A stretch of 64,000 bases of DNA from Xanthobacteraceae bacterium (lineage in GTDB: Bacteria; Pseudomonadota; Alphaproteobacteria; Rhizobiales; Xanthobacteraceae), in NCBI GenBank assembly GCA_031291445.1, contig JARLJA010000195.1, positions 24,062-88,061 on the forward strand, written 5' to 3'. A program made the translations under genes and the position numbers. Under the pieces are notes generated by a model. That model did not search any database. It was not told the DNA's origin and saw only the letters and a program-made list of their open reading frames with translations. Numbering within the stretch: the stretch's first letter is position 1; every line of letters starts with the position of its first letter. This document shows positions 28,466-38,483 of the stretch, one piece after another.

Positions 28466-29059
28466 ATGCCGCTTCATCGCCGCGCAATCATCGCCATGGC
28501 GCTCGCGACCGCCGCCGCTGGACGGCGGGCGCGCGGCGCCGATGGGCAATCTGACGGTCCCGCCGCCCCTGCGAGCCGGGTGACCGCCTTTGCCTTCGCA
28601 TTCGACGGACTCGACGGCGGCGCAATCAGGCTCGCCGACCACGCCGGCCGCCCGATCCTGATCGTCAACACCGCGTCCCAGTGCGGCTACACGCCGCAAT
28701 TCGCCGCGCTGCAGGAGCTATGGAGCGAATTCCAGCAGGCCGGCCTGATGATCATCGCGGTTCCGTCGAACGACTTCGGCGGTCAGGAACCCGGTGGAAC
28801 GGCGCAGATCGCGGACACCGCGCGCCAGGACTATGGCGTGAGCTTTCCGATCGCGGCGAAGACCGTGGTGCGCGGCCCCGGTGCTCACCCGTTCTACAGG
28901 TGGGCCGCGGCGGAACGCCCCGGCGATCTGCCGGCATGGAACTTCCACAAATACTTGGTCGGCCGCCAGGGCCACATCGTCGACGTGTTCGCTTCGGCAA
29001 TCGATCCGTCCGATACCCGGGTCAAAACCGCGATCGGCCGCGCGCTCACGGCCTCATGA
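28466..29059 (+). CDS. Glutathione peroxidase family protein, exported
   Basis: Thiol peroxidase of 197 residues with an N-terminal twin-arginine-like export segment (HRRAIIAMALATAAA). The catalytic cysteine is in NTASQCGYTPQF, the glutamine in SNDFGGQEPG and the tryptophan in WNFHKYLV, giving the Cys-Gln-Trp triad of the GPx family. It would reduce peroxides in the periplasm, probably using thioredoxin-like donors. It lies 104 bases after the L,D-transpeptidase on the same strand. Three imperfect 16-base repeats run over its stop codon. Confidence 0.88.
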   Translation: MPLHRRAIIAMALATAAAGRRARGADGQSDGPAAPASRVTAFAFAFDGLDGGAIRLADHAGRPILIVNTASQCGYTPQFAALQELWSEFQQAGLMIIAVPSNDFGGQEPGGTAQIADTARQDYGVSFPIAAKTVVRGPGAHPFYRWAAAERPGDLPAWNFHKYLVGRQGHIVDVFASAIDPSDTRVKTAIGRALTAS

Positions 29060-29148
29060 CGCTGCGGCCTCGAGACACTGCGGCCTTCTGACAGCGGCTC
29101 GCAACTGTCCGCGCGGAATACCGCCGCAGGCCTGCTGCCAGCGTTGCC

Positions 29149-29178
29149 TTGGCGACTCAGCCGCGCTTACACTAGGAT
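29149..29178 (+). promoter_or_regulatory. Putative sigma-70-type promoter
   Basis: TTGGCG (29149-29154), an 18-base spacer and TAGGAT (29173-29178), 114 bases before the polysaccharide deacetylase start. By eye only. Confidence 0.35.
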
Positions 29179-29291
29179 GCTGACGACGGCAAGACGACCG
29201 ATCATCGGGTTTCGGCATTCGTCTTGGCGTTGCGGGTTTGGCGTTTGAGGGTTTGGCGTCTCGACATACACAACAACCGGCGAGGAGTTCG

Positions 29292-30227
29292 ATGCGGATT
29301 ATCACAGGTCTGTTGCTCGCGAGTGCCGTCTCCGCGCTGACCTCGACGCTTGCGTGGTCCCAGACCGCGGCGCCGCCGGCGGCGAAGCCGCAGACCACGG
29401 CCGCCGCAGCGCCTGCCGCTCCCTCGACTCCGGACAAAACGACCTGCGCCAATCCGGACGCGCTCGGCGTCTCCCGCGTCGTCCAGATCGACACCACCGG
29501 CGGCCCCGGGTTCGGCTTCGAGCATTTCAAGCAGCTCGATTTCCTCCGCGACAAGGAGGTCGTCCTCACCTTCGACGACGGTCCGTGGCCCAACAACACC
29601 CCTGCTGTGCTCAAGGCACTGGCCGACGAATGCACCAAGGGACTGTTCTTCCCGATCGGCAAGCACGCCACCTACTATCCGGAAATCCTCAAGCAGGTGG
29701 CGGCGGCGGGACACACCATCGGGTCCCACACCTGGTCGCACGCGGTGCTGACCAAGAAGGGCACCACCGACCAGGCCGCCAAGGACGAGATCGAGAAGGG
29801 CGTCAGCGCGGTGCGCTGGGCGCTCGGCGAGCCGCCCTCGCCGTTCTTCCGTTTCCCCGCCCTGCAGCACCCGCCGGCGATGGTGACCTATCTGGGCGAA
29901 CGCAACATCGCGATCTGGTCCTGCGACCTCGACTCCTTCGATTTCAAGGCCAGCAAGCCCGAGACGGTGATCGCGTCCGTGATGGGAAAGCTGGACAAGC
30001 TCGGCAAGGGCATCATCCTGATGCATGACTTCCAGAAGCACACGGCCGAGGCGCTGCCGGCGCTGCTGCGCCGCCTCAAGGCCGGCGGCTACAAGGTCGT
30101 CCAGATCAAGTCCAAGGGACCGGTGCAGACCATCGCCAGCTACGACGAGGCGATCCTGAAGGACACCAAGCTGCCCACGATCTCGAGCCGTCCGGTCTCG
30201 AGCGTCGTCCAGACCATCTCTGAATAG
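29292..30227 (+). CDS. Polysaccharide deacetylase (NodB-homology domain), exported
   Basis: Carbohydrate esterase family 4-type protein of 311 residues. Signal peptide (residues 1-22), an Ala/Pro linker, then the NodB domain: TFDDGPWP (motif 1), SHTWSHAVL (motif 2, metal histidines), RFPALQHPP (motif 3, deviating from the usual RPPYG), DSFDFK and LMHDF near the end. It probably de-N-acetylates a cell-wall or extracellular glycan. The ATG at 29292 follows GAGGAG. Transcribed alone. Confidence 0.9.
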   Translation: MRIITGLLLASAVSALTSTLAWSQTAAPPAAKPQTTAAAAPAAPSTPDKTTCANPDALGVSRVVQIDTTGGPGFGFEHFKQLDFLRDKEVVLTFDDGPWPNNTPAVLKALADECTKGLFFPIGKHATYYPEILKQVAAAGHTIGSHTWSHAVLTKKGTTDQAAKDEIEKGVSAVRWALGEPPSPFFRFPALQHPPAMVTYLGERNIAIWSCDLDSFDFKASKPETVIASVMGKLDKLGKGIILMHDFQKHTAEALPALLRRLKAGGYKVVQIKSKGPVQTIASYDEAILKDTKLPTISSRPVSSVVQTISE

Positions 30228-30264
30228 GCCGGCCCCCCGTCGCAAGGGGCTTGGCGGAAGACGC

Positions 30265-30858
30265 GTGGGGGCGGTGTTGCGTATCGAGGGTTATGTGATC
30301 GTGTCGGCCGACGGCATGCTGGCGACTGCGGATCGCGTGATGCCCGAGACCCTCAAGTTCGAGGGCGATCAGCGCTTCTTCAATGCCGCCCTGGATCGGG
30401 CCGATCTCATCGTCCACGGCCGCCATTCGTACGAGGATCAGCCGAATTCACCGCGGCGGCGGCGCATCGTGCTCAGCCGGTCGATTGCCGCGGTTGCGCC
30501 CGATCCCGACAATCGCAACGCGACGCTATGGAATCCGGCTGGCGCCCCCTTCGCCCGGGCCTGCGCCCAGGCCGGCGTCGAAACCGGAACTGCCGCAGTG
30601 ATCGGCGGCCCGGTGGTGTTCGCGATGTTTCTCGACCGCTATGACACGTTCTGGCTGTCGCGCGCGCCCCGCGTCACCATACCCGGCGGGCTCGGGGTCT
30701 TTCCCGACGTGCCTGCGCGCTCGCCGGAGGAGATCCTCTCAGGCGCCGGCCTGGCACCGCGCGAGCGCCAGGTCCTCGACGAGACCGAAGGCGTCACGGT
30801 GACAGCGTGGCGGCGCGTCGCGCCGGCCACGCCGCGATCGGATCAGGTGTCCGAATAG
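30265..30858 (+). CDS. Dihydrofolate-reductase-fold (RibD C-terminal domain) family protein
   Basis: Protein of up to 197 residues with the DHFR/RibD reductase fold. It starts LRIEGYVIVSADGM, has VHGRHSYEDQPN and RRIVLSRSI, and a nucleotide-binding AVIGGPVVF stretch. The family reduces pteridine- or pyrimidine-like substrates with NADPH; the role of this single-domain form is unknown. The start is unsure: GTG 30265, GTG 30274 or TTG 30277 are all in frame, and the last two fit the domain boundary better. Its 3' end overlaps the convergent DoxX gene by 16 bases. Confidence 0.75.
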   Translation: MGAVLRIEGYVIVSADGMLATADRVMPETLKFEGDQRFFNAALDRADLIVHGRHSYEDQPNSPRRRRIVLSRSIAAVAPDPDNRNATLWNPAGAPFARACAQAGVETGTAAVIGGPVVFAMFLDRYDTFWLSRAPRVTIPGGLGVFPDVPARSPEEILSGAGLAPRERQVLDETEGVTVTAWRRVAPATPRSDQVSE

Positions 30859-31292
30859 ACCGCCTCTTCGGTCACGATCCGCGGTCGCGGAAATCCGACG
30901 ATGATCAACAGCGCGCCGACCAGCGAGAGATTCTTCAGGGCATGGATCATGTTGTCCTGGCGCTCGGGTCCGGTCGTGTCCCAGAAATTGTGGAACGACA
31001 CGGTCGCCGCGACCACGAACAGGATCAGGATCGCGGCGAAGAACCGCGCTCCGAAATTCAGCGCGATCAGAAGCCCGCAGATCACCTCGAGAATGCCCGC
31101 CGCGATGGCAAGGATCTGCGCGATCGGCATCCCGCTCATGGCTTCCAGCTGGCCGGTATAGGTGGCCAGCGCCGCCGGGATCACGACCTTGTCGGCGACG
31201 AGATGCGTGGTCGCCGCGATATCGATCAGCTTCATGGCGCCTGAAACAACGAACAGCACTGAAAACAGAATACGTCCGATCGCAACCAACAT
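30843..31292 (-). CDS. DoxX-family membrane protein
   Basis: Small inner-membrane protein of 149 residues with four predicted membrane segments (about 3-20, 58-78, 80-97 and 121-137) and the family opening IGRILFSVLFVVSGAMKLI plus FHNFWD. DoxX-like proteins are quinone- or redox-linked, but most members have no known function. GAGGGA precedes the ATG. It lies 48 bases upstream of the malic enzyme stop and overlaps the DHFR-like gene tail to tail. Confidence 0.85.
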   Translation of the reverse strand: MLVAIGRILFSVLFVVSGAMKLIDIAATTHLVADKVVIPAALATYTGQLEAMSGMPIAQILAIAAGILEVICGLLIALNFGARFFAAILILFVVAATVSFHNFWDTTGPERQDNMIHALKNLSLVGALLIIVGFPRPRIVTEEAVYSDT

Positions 31293-31340
31293 GTGTGTCC
31301 CTCGTCGTGACGGGATGTCAAATCCGCTAGATGCCCCGCT

Positions 31341-33659
31341 TCACCCCTCCGATCCCATCGACAGCGGCGGCTGCTGCCGGATCGCCTGCTCCTGCGCCTC
31401 GACCACCGCCACCGCCGTCATGTTCAGGATGCCCCGCGCGGTGACCGACTTGGTGAGGATATGCGCCGGCCGCGACGGACCGATCAGGATCGGTCCGACC
31501 GGCAGGGCGTCGGCGAGCATCTTGATCATCTGGTAGGCGATGTTCGCCGCGTCGAGGTTCGGCATGATCAGGATGTTGGCCACGCCCTCCAGCCGGGAAT
31601 GGGGCAGAATGTTCTGACGGGTGATCTGCGACAGCGCGGCGTCACCCTGCATCTCGCCGTCGGCTTCGATCCCGGGATGCTGGGCGGCGAACAGCCGCGT
31701 CGCGTCGCGCACCTTGCGCGACGAATCGCTGTCGTAGCTGCCGAAATCCGAGTGCGACAGAAAGGCGATCTTCGGCTTCAGCCCGAAGCGGTGGACGTGA
31801 ATGGCGGCCTGCGACGCCAGCTCCGCGAGTTCCGCCGCGGTCGGGTTGAGCCGGACATGGGTGTCGGCAATGAAATAGGGACCCTTGCTGGTGATGACGA
31901 GCGCGAGCGCCGAGAAATCCGTCACCTCCGGGCAGAGGCCGATGATCTCCCTCACCCGCCGCAGGTGGCTCATGTAGCGCCCGTCGACGCCGCAGATCAT
32001 CGCGTCGGCGTCGCCGCGCACCACCGCAAGCGCCGCGATCACGGTGTTGTTGGTCCGCACCAGCGTGCGCGCCGCGTCCGGGGTGACGCCGCTGCGTCCG
32101 GCGACCTGGATGTAGCTCTGCACGTAGGACTTGTAGCGCGGATCGTCTTCCGGATTGACGAGGTGAAAGTCGCGACCGGCGCGGATTTCGAGGCCGAAGC
32201 GCTCGATGCGGCTCGCCACCACCGACGGACGGCCGACCAGGATCGGCAGCGCGAGCTTCTCCTCGAGGATGACCTGGACCGCGCGCAGCACCCGCTCGTC
32301 CTCGCCTTCGGCGTAGATCACCCGCATCGGCTGGGTCTTGGCCTTGGCGAACAGCGGCTTCATGATCAGCCCGGAGCGGAAGGTGAACCGCTCGAGGTTC
32401 TCGACATAGTCCTCGAAATTCTTGATCGGGCGCGTCGCCACTCCCGAATCCATCGCCGCCTTGGCCACCGCCGGCGCGATCCGCAGGATCAGCCGCGGGT
32501 CGAACGGGCTCGGAATCAGGGAGCCGGGGCCGAAGCCCTGGACGTCGCTCGCCTCCGACGAACGGGCGACGACGTCGGACGGCGCCTCGCGGGCAAGCTG
32601 GGCGATGGCGTCGACCGCCGCCCGTTTCATCTCCTCGTTGATGGCGGTGGCGCCGACGTCGAGCGCGCCGCGGAAGATGTAGGGAAAGCACAGAACGTTG
32701 TTGACCTGATTGGGGAAGTCCGAGCGTCCGGTGCAGATCATGGCGTCCGGCCGCACCGCACGGACGTCGTCGGGCATGATTTCGGGCGTCGGATTGGCGA
32801 GCGCCATCACCAGCGGCTTGTCGGCCATCTGCGCGACCATCTCGCGGGTCAGCACGTTGGGTCCCGACAGGCCGAGAAAGATGTCCGCCCCGCCGATGAC
32901 CTCGGCCAGGGTTCGCTTGTCGGTCTTTTGCGCGTAGACCGATTTCCAGCGGTCCATGTTGACGTTGCGGCCCTCGTGGACAAGGCCGTCGATGTCGCAG
33001 ACCCATACGTTCTTGCGCTGGACCCCGAGCGAGACCATGAGATTGAGGCAGGCGAGCGCGGCGGCGCCGGCGCCGGCGGCCACGATCTTGATGTCCTCGA
33101 GCTTCTTGCCGTTCAGCGCCAGCGCGTTGCGGACCGCTGCGCCGACGATGATGGCGGTGCCGTGCTGGTCGTCGTGAAAGACCGGGATCTTCATCCGCTC
33201 CTTCAGCTGGGCTTCGATCTCGAAGCACTCGGGCGCGCGAATGTCCTCCAGATTGATGCCGCCGAAAGTCGGCTCCAGCGCCGCCACCGTTTCGACCACG
33301 CGCTCGACCGTGCTGGCGGCGATCTCGATGTCGAAGACGTCGATGTTGGCGAATTTCTTGAACAGAACCGCCTTGCCTTCCATCACCGGCTTCGACGCCA
33401 GCGGCCCGATGTTGCCGAGCCCGAGCACCGCAGTGCCGTTGGAGATGACCGCGACCAGATTGGCGCGGCAGGTCAGCGTGGCCGCTTCGCTGGAATCCTG
33501 GGCAATGGCCTCGCACGCAGCCGCGACCCCCGGCGAATAGGCCAGCGCCAGGTCGCGCTGGTTGGCCAGCGGCTTGATCGGCTGGATCTCGAGCTTACCG
33601 GGACGAGGGAGGCGGTGATAGGCCAGTGCGGCAGACCGAAGATCCTCCGAATACGACAT
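31341..33659 (-). CDS. maeB: NADP-dependent malic enzyme with C-terminal phosphotransacetylase-like domain
   Basis: Protein of 772 residues, the standard length of MaeB. Residues 1-430 are the malic enzyme, converting malate to pyruvate and CO2. They contain the active-site tyrosine in LAYSPGV, the lysine in [12 protein letters not shown], the metal-binding EDIRAPECF and FHDDQHGTA, and the AAGAGAA nucleotide loop. Residues 430-770 are a phosphate acetyltransferase-like domain, which in MaeB proteins is regulatory (acetyl-CoA inhibition). The ATG at 33659 follows GGAGGGA. Single gene between doxX-like and aspS. Confidence 0.93.
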   Translation of the reverse strand: MSYSEDLRSAALAYHRLPRPGKLEIQPIKPLANQRDLALAYSPGVAAACEAIAQDSSEAATLTCRANLVAVISNGTAVLGLGNIGPLASKPVMEGKAVLFKKFANIDVFDIEIAASTVERVVETVAALEPTFGGINLEDIRAPECFEIEAQLKERMKIPVFHDDQHGTAIIVGAAVRNALALNGKKLEDIKIVAAGAGAAALACLNLMVSLGVQRKNVWVCDIDGLVHEGRNVNMDRWKSVYAQKTDKRTLAEVIGGADIFLGLSGPNVLTREMVAQMADKPLVMALANPTPEIMPDDVRAVRPDAMICTGRSDFPNQVNNVLCFPYIFRGALDVGATAINEEMKRAAVDAIAQLAREAPSDVVARSSEASDVQGFGPGSLIPSPFDPRLILRIAPAVAKAAMDSGVATRPIKNFEDYVENLERFTFRSGLIMKPLFAKAKTQPMRVIYAEGEDERVLRAVQVILEEKLALPILVGRPSVVASRIERFGLEIRAGRDFHLVNPEDDPRYKSYVQSYIQVAGRSGVTPDAARTLVRTNNTVIAALAVVRGDADAMICGVDGRYMSHLRRVREIIGLCPEVTDFSALALVITSKGPYFIADTHVRLNPTAAELAELASQAAIHVHRFGLKPKIAFLSHSDFGSYDSDSSRKVRDATRLFAAQHPGIEADGEMQGDAALSQITRQNILPHSRLEGVANILIMPNLDAANIAYQMIKMLADALPVGPILIGPSRPAHILTKSVTARGILNMTAVAVVEAQEQAIRQQPPLSMGSEG

Positions 33660-33770
33660 CTGTTCCCTCCGAACCGTCTGCACGGCGAATACGACGCGGC
33701 AGACCGTTCAACACCGCACCGCGCGTCCATTTCAGCGCGTCGATTGCGACGCCCCTCAGCGCCCCGAACC

Positions 33771-35543
33771 TCACCCCTGCGGCAGATTGAGCCGAATATG
33801 CAGCTCGCGCAACTGCTTCGGTGTCACTTCCGACGGCGCGCCCATCAGCAGATCTTCGGCCCGCTGGTTCATCGGAAACAGCGAGATTTCCCGCAGATTC
33901 GTCGTCCCGCAGAGCAGCATGACGACGCGATCGACGCCTGCTGCCATGCCGCCGTGCGGCGGCGCGCCGTACTGGAACGCGCGATACATGCCGCCGAATC
34001 GGTCGATCACATCCTGCTCGCCGTAGCCCGCGATTTCGAACGCCTTGACCATGGCCTGCGGCCGATGGTTGCGGATGCCGCCCGAGGCGATCTCGTAGCC
34101 GTTGCACGTGATGTCGTACTGGAACGCCTTGATGGTCAGCGGGTCCTGGGTTTCCAGCGCATCGAGCCCGCCCTGCGGCATGGAGAACGGGTTGTGGCTG
34201 AAGTCGACCTTCTTGTCGTCCTCGTTGTATTCGTACATCGGGAAGTCGACGATCCAGGCGAGTTCGAACCGCTCCTTGTCGATCAGGTTCAGCTCATCGC
34301 CGACCTTGGTCCGGGCGAGGCCCGCGAACTTGACGAATTTCGAAGGGTCACCGGCGACGAAGAACGCCGCGTCCCCCTCCTTCAGACCGAGCTGGGCGCG
34401 GATCGCCGCGGTCCGCTCCGCGCCGATGTTGTTGGCGAGCGGTCCCGCCCCCTCGCCGCCCTCGCGCCACATGATGTAGCCCAGCCCGGGCTGGCCCTCG
34501 CCCTGGGCCCACGAGTTCATGCGGTCGCAGAACGCCCGCGAGCCGCCGCCGGGCCCGGGGATCGCCCAGACCTCGTTGCGCCGATCTTCCAGCATCCGGG
34601 CGAACACCTTGAAGCCGGAGCCGCGGAAATGCTCCGAGACGTTCTGCATCACCAGCGGATTGCGCAGGTCCGGCTTGTCGGTGCCGTATTTGCTCAGCGC
34701 CTCGGCATAGGCGATCCGCGGCCAGTTGCGGGTCACCGGCTTGCCCTTGGCGAACTCCTCGAACACCCCGGTGATCACCGGCTCGACCGCCGCGAACACG
34801 TCCTCCTGGGTGACGAAGCTCATTTCCAGGTCGAGCTGATAGAACTCGCCCGGCAGGCGATCGGCCCGCGGATCCTCGTCGCGGAAGCACGGCGCGATCT
34901 GGAAGTAGCGGTCGAACCCCGACATCATCAGCAGCTGCTTGTATTGCTGGGGCGCCTGCGGCAGCGCATAGAACCGTCCCGGATGGATGCGGCTCGGCAC
35001 CAGGAAGTCGCGCGCGCCCTCGGGCGACGACGCGGTCAGGATCGGCGTCTGAAACTCGAAGAAGCCGCTCTCCTTCATCCGCCGCCGCATCGAATCGACG
35101 ATCGCGCCGCGGGTCATGATGTTCTGGTGCAGGCGCTCGCGCCGCAGGTCGAGGAAGCGGTACTTCAGCCGGATGTCCTCGGGATAGTCCTGGTCGCCGA
35201 ACACCGGAAGCGGCAGTTCGCCTGCTGGCCCCAGGACCTCGATCTCGGTGATGAAGATCTCGACCTCGCCGGTCGGCAGTTCCGGGTTGTCGGTTCCCTC
35301 CGGCCGGCGGCGGACCTTGCCGTCGATCCGGACCACCCATTCCGAGCGCAGCGTCTCGGCCTCGCGGAACGCCGGCGAATCCGGGTCGGCCACACACTGG
35401 GTCAGACCGTAGTGGTCGCGCAGGTCGATGAACAGCAGGCCGCCGTGGTCGCGGATGCGGTGGCACCAGCCCGACAGCCTGACAACCTCGTCGATATGGC
35501 TCGTGCGGAGCGCGCCGCAGGTATGGGACCGGTAGCGATGCAT
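33771..35543 (-). CDS. aspS: Aspartate-tRNA ligase
   Basis: Class II aminoacyl-tRNA synthetase of 590 residues. It has an N-terminal anticodon-binding OB domain ([22 protein letters not shown]), motif 1 ([12 protein letters not shown]), motif 2 ([16 protein letters not shown]), the bacterial GAD insertion domain in the middle, and motif 3 ([14 protein letters not shown]). It charges tRNA-Asp, possibly also tRNA-Asn. The ATG giving [10 protein letters not shown] is the family start; the frame remains open further upstream. Divergent from rnd. Confidence 0.95.
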   Translation of the reverse strand: MHRYRSHTCGALRTSHIDEVVRLSGWCHRIRDHGGLLFIDLRDHYGLTQCVADPDSPAFREAETLRSEWVVRIDGKVRRRPEGTDNPELPTGEVEIFITEIEVLGPAGELPLPVFGDQDYPEDIRLKYRFLDLRRERLHQNIMTRGAIVDSMRRRMKESGFFEFQTPILTASSPEGARDFLVPSRIHPGRFYALPQAPQQYKQLLMMSGFDRYFQIAPCFRDEDPRADRLPGEFYQLDLEMSFVTQEDVFAAVEPVITGVFEEFAKGKPVTRNWPRIAYAEALSKYGTDKPDLRNPLVMQNVSEHFRGSGFKVFARMLEDRRNEVWAIPGPGGGSRAFCDRMNSWAQGEGQPGLGYIMWREGGEGAGPLANNIGAERTAAIRAQLGLKEGDAAFFVAGDPSKFVKFAGLARTKVGDELNLIDKERFELAWIVDFPMYEYNEDDKKVDFSHNPFSMPQGGLDALETQDPLTIKAFQYDITCNGYEIASGGIRNHRPQAMVKAFEIAGYGEQDVIDRFGGMYRAFQYGAPPHGGMAAGVDRVVMLLCGTTNLREISLFPMNQRAEDLLMGAPSEVTPKQLRELHIRLNLPQG

Positions 35544-35765
35544 GGAGATCCTGAGTGACGCCAAAACTGTGGATTCGGGGTGCGAATGCTGGAATCGGAC
35601 CGCGAGCCGATGGCTGGGGTTTACCCGAGCCCGGCCCGGGCGGCAACAAACCTCCGCAGGACGTTTCACCCGTTTCTCGCAAGCGCGAAAAGACTCGGAT
35701 AAACAACGCTGTCACCCAACAAATCGGGGCGACAAGCGGGCCAAGAAGGGTTATGCAGCGTCCTC

Positions 35766-36914
35766 ATGAAGCTGATCACGTCCACGGGCGAGCTTGCCGC
35801 CGCCTGTACCCGCCTCGCCACGCACCCCGTCATCACCGTCGACACCGAATTCTTGCGGGAGACGACCTACTACCCCCTGCTCTGCGTCATCCAGATGGCC
35901 AGCGCGGACGAGGCGGTGGTGGTCGATTCGCTGGCCCCGGGGCTCGATCTGGCGCCGTTCTTCGCGCTGATGGGCAACGAGGCCGTTCTCAAGGTCTTTC
36001 ACGCCGCCCGGCAGGACATCGAGATCGTCTGGCACCGCGCCGGGACCGTTCCCCATCCGGTGTTCGATACCCAGGTCGCCGCGATGGTGCTGGGCTACGG
36101 CGACAGCATCGCCTACGACGCGCTGGTCGAACGCATTACCGGCCACCGCCCGGACAAGACCCACCGTTTCACCGACTGGTCGCGCCGGCCGCTGACCGAG
36201 GAACAGCTGCACTACGCGGTCTCGGACGTCACCCACCTGCGCGAAGTCTTCGCCGCGCTGGACGCCGACCTCAAGAAGCGCGGCCGCAGCGACTGGGTCA
36301 GCGAGGAGATGGCGGTGCTGACCTCGCCCAAGACCTATGATTTCCACCCCGAACGCGCCTGGGAGCGGCTGAAGACCCGGGTCCGCAAGCCGAAGGAATT
36401 GGCGGTCCTGATGGAGGTCGCGGCCTGGCGCGAGCAGGAGGCCCAGAGCCGGGACGTGCCGCGCTCCCGCATCCTCAAGGACGACGCCATCGGCGACATC
36501 GCCACCCATGCGCCGACCAGCCTCGAACGGCTGGCCAACCTGCGCTCGCTGCCCAAGGGCTTCGAGCGCTCCAAATGGGGGCAGGACATCGTCGATGCGG
36601 TCCAGCGCGGGCTGGCCCGCGATCCGCACAGCCTGCCCAAGCTCGACAAGCCGCGCGCCAACGCCAACACCTCGGCGACCGTCGAGCTGCTGAAGGTCCT
36701 GCTGCGGATGACGTCGGAACAGCACGGCGTGGCGTCCAAGGTGATCGCCACGGTCGACGACCTCGAGCTCATCGCCGCCGACGACGACGCCGACGTCGAG
36801 GCGCTGCACGGCTGGCGACGCGAGCTGTTCGGTGAAGCGGCTCTCGGCCTCAAGCACGGCCGGCTCGCGCTCGCCATCAACAAGGGCCGCGTGGTGCCGA
36901 TCACCCGCGACTAG
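35766..36914 (+). CDS. rnd: Ribonuclease D
   Basis: 3'-5' exoribonuclease of 382 residues for tRNA 3' maturation. The DEDD catalytic residues are in VDTEFLRE (D, E), [12 protein letters not shown] (D) and YAVSDVTHL (Y, D), followed by a HRDC domain around residues 205-290 ([21 protein letters not shown]). It is divergent from aspS across a 222-base gap and converges on ppx with 26 bases between stops. Confidence 0.93.
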   Translation: MKLITSTGELAAACTRLATHPVITVDTEFLRETTYYPLLCVIQMASADEAVVVDSLAPGLDLAPFFALMGNEAVLKVFHAARQDIEIVWHRAGTVPHPVFDTQVAAMVLGYGDSIAYDALVERITGHRPDKTHRFTDWSRRPLTEEQLHYAVSDVTHLREVFAALDADLKKRGRSDWVSEEMAVLTSPKTYDFHPERAWERLKTRVRKPKELAVLMEVAAWREQEAQSRDVPRSRILKDDAIGDIATHAPTSLERLANLRSLPKGFERSKWGQDIVDAVQRGLARDPHSLPKLDKPRANANTSATVELLKVLLRMTSEQHGVASKVIATVDDLELIAADDDADVEALHGWRRELFGEAALGLKHGRLALAINKGRVVPITRD

Positions 36915-36940
36915 CGTTCCGATTCCAACATTCGAACACG

Positions 36941-38470
36941 CTAACGCTTGTCGCGCGGCTTCCGCTTCTTGACCACCACGCCCGAGCGGCCGAGGTGCCG
37001 CGCCAGCTGCTTGAACCGGCTCGCGACCCGGTCGGCGGCGAGGTCGGCGATCCGGGCGTCGAACACCAGGTCGAGCTGACGGCCCTCGCTCTTGAAATGG
37101 GTGGCCGACAGCACCCCCGGACGCGCCGCCGAGATCAGGTGGGCGACCCGGTACATGGCGCCGAGCACCCGCGCCCGCTCCAGCATGTGCGGATTGACCA
37201 GCGCGCGAACCTCCGCCGGCGCCTCGTTCTCCGGGTCGAGCCCGGCGTAGCGATAGTAGACCGCCAGCGCCAGCAGGGCCCGTCCCTGGTGGGTGATGGC
37301 GCCGAAGTGACCATTGGTGATCGCGTTCAGGGCCTGCTCGCCGCGATGGTCCGGATGCTCCCGCCAGCAGATGTCCGACAGCAGGCACCCGGCGTGGCGC
37401 AGCCGGCGCTCGTCGTCGGTCTCCTTGAGGTGAACGGTCCTGGCCAGCCGGTCGGTCCACTCGATCAGCTCCGCGGCGTGGCCGGGCGACCGCGACCGCA
37501 GCCGGTTGAGCGTCTCGGCCGCGGCGATCAGGCCGTCGCGGGCGCGCTCCCGCTCCGGCAGCTTGTCGTACAGCAGCCCCTCGCGGACGCCGTAGGTCGA
37601 GAACACGATCATCTTCGGCTTGGCGATGAGCAGGATATATTCGAGCACCAGCGCGGCGTAGGTCAGGAGCGGACGGCGGGCGTCGGCGACGGTTTCGATG
37701 TCGGCCAGTTCGCCGGTGACCGCCAGGCGGCGCAGGCGGCGGACGAAATCGAGCGCCTCGGCGGCCGGGATCGCGTAGCCGTGCATCACGCGCAGCGCGT
37801 AGCCGCTCTGGATGATGTGGATCCGGGCGAAGGCCCGCCACGTTCCGCCGACCGCGTAGAACGTCCGTCCGCGACCGGCCTTCAGCAGCGGCGTCGACTC
37901 CAGCGCGGCCCTGACGATCCGGTCGGCGCGCTTCAGCGACTTCTGCGACGCATCCTGCAGCGCCAGACCCCCGAGCGGCGTCGTCAGCCCGCCGTGGACC
38001 CGATGGCCGCGGACGTCGACCAGCTCGAGCGAGCCGCCGCCGAGGTCGCCGACGAGGCCGTCGGGCCTGTAGACGCCCGAGATGACGCCGAGCGCGGAAA
38101 GATTTGCCTCGCGCGAGCCGGACAGGATCTCGATCGGCACGCCGCAGATGCGTTCCGCCTCGGCGATGAAATCCGCGCCGTTGCTGGCGTCGCGGCAGGC
38201 CGCGGTCGCGATCGCAAACACCCGTCCGACCTTCATGACCCGGCAGAGCGCGCGAAATCGCCGCAACGCGCTGAGCGCCTTCTGCACGGCATCGTCGGCC
38301 AAAAGCCCGGTGGACTGGACCTCGCGGCCGAGACCGCACAGGGTCTTCTCGTTGAACAGCGGCGCGAGATTGCGCGTCATGTCTTCATAGACGACGAGGC
38401 GGATCGAGTTCGATCCGATGTCGATCACGGCGATGCTGGGCGAGGGCTTGTGGCGGCGTCGCGTCGCCAC
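36941..38470 (-). CDS. ppx: Ppx/GppA-type exopolyphosphatase
   Basis: ASKHA-fold phosphatase of about 509 residues that degrades polyphosphate or pppGpp. The phosphate-1 motif SIAVIDIGSNSIRLVVYED is near the N-terminus and GDLGGGSLELV forms phosphate-2. The C-terminal half has an HD-like helical region (RLRHAGCLLSDICWREHP) and a basic tail ending KKRKPRDKR. The GTG at 38470, 13 bases after the ppk stop, is preferred. A GTG at 38545 would add 25 basic residues and overlap ppk by 62 bases. Its place right after ppk makes a polyphosphate synthesis and breakdown pair. Confidence 0.88.
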   Translation of the reverse strand: MATRRRHKPSPSIAVIDIGSNSIRLVVYEDMTRNLAPLFNEKTLCGLGREVQSTGLLADDAVQKALSALRRFRALCRVMKVGRVFAIATAACRDASNGADFIAEAERICGVPIEILSGSREANLSALGVISGVYRPDGLVGDLGGGSLELVDVRGHRVHGGLTTPLGGLALQDASQKSLKRADRIVRAALESTPLLKAGRGRTFYAVGGTWRAFARIHIIQSGYALRVMHGYAIPAAEALDFVRRLRRLAVTGELADIETVADARRPLLTYAALVLEYILLIAKPKMIVFSTYGVREGLLYDKLPERERARDGLIAAAETLNRLRSRSPGHAAELIEWTDRLARTVHLKETDDERRLRHAGCLLSDICWREHPDHRGEQALNAITNGHFGAITHQGRALLALAVYYRYAGLDPENEAPAEVRALVNPHMLERARVLGAMYRVAHLISAARPGVLSATHFKSEGRQLDLVFDARIADLAADRVASRFKQLARHLGRSGVVVKKRKPRDKR

Positions 38471-38483
38471 GGACCTGCGCGGG

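Noticed and set aside
31461..35558. Very long open frame on the + strand opposite maeB and aspS
   Set aside because: It is the antisense shadow of two well-conserved genes in high-GC DNA; the translation shows no known domain and is full of His/Arg/Asp as expected of a reverse frame.
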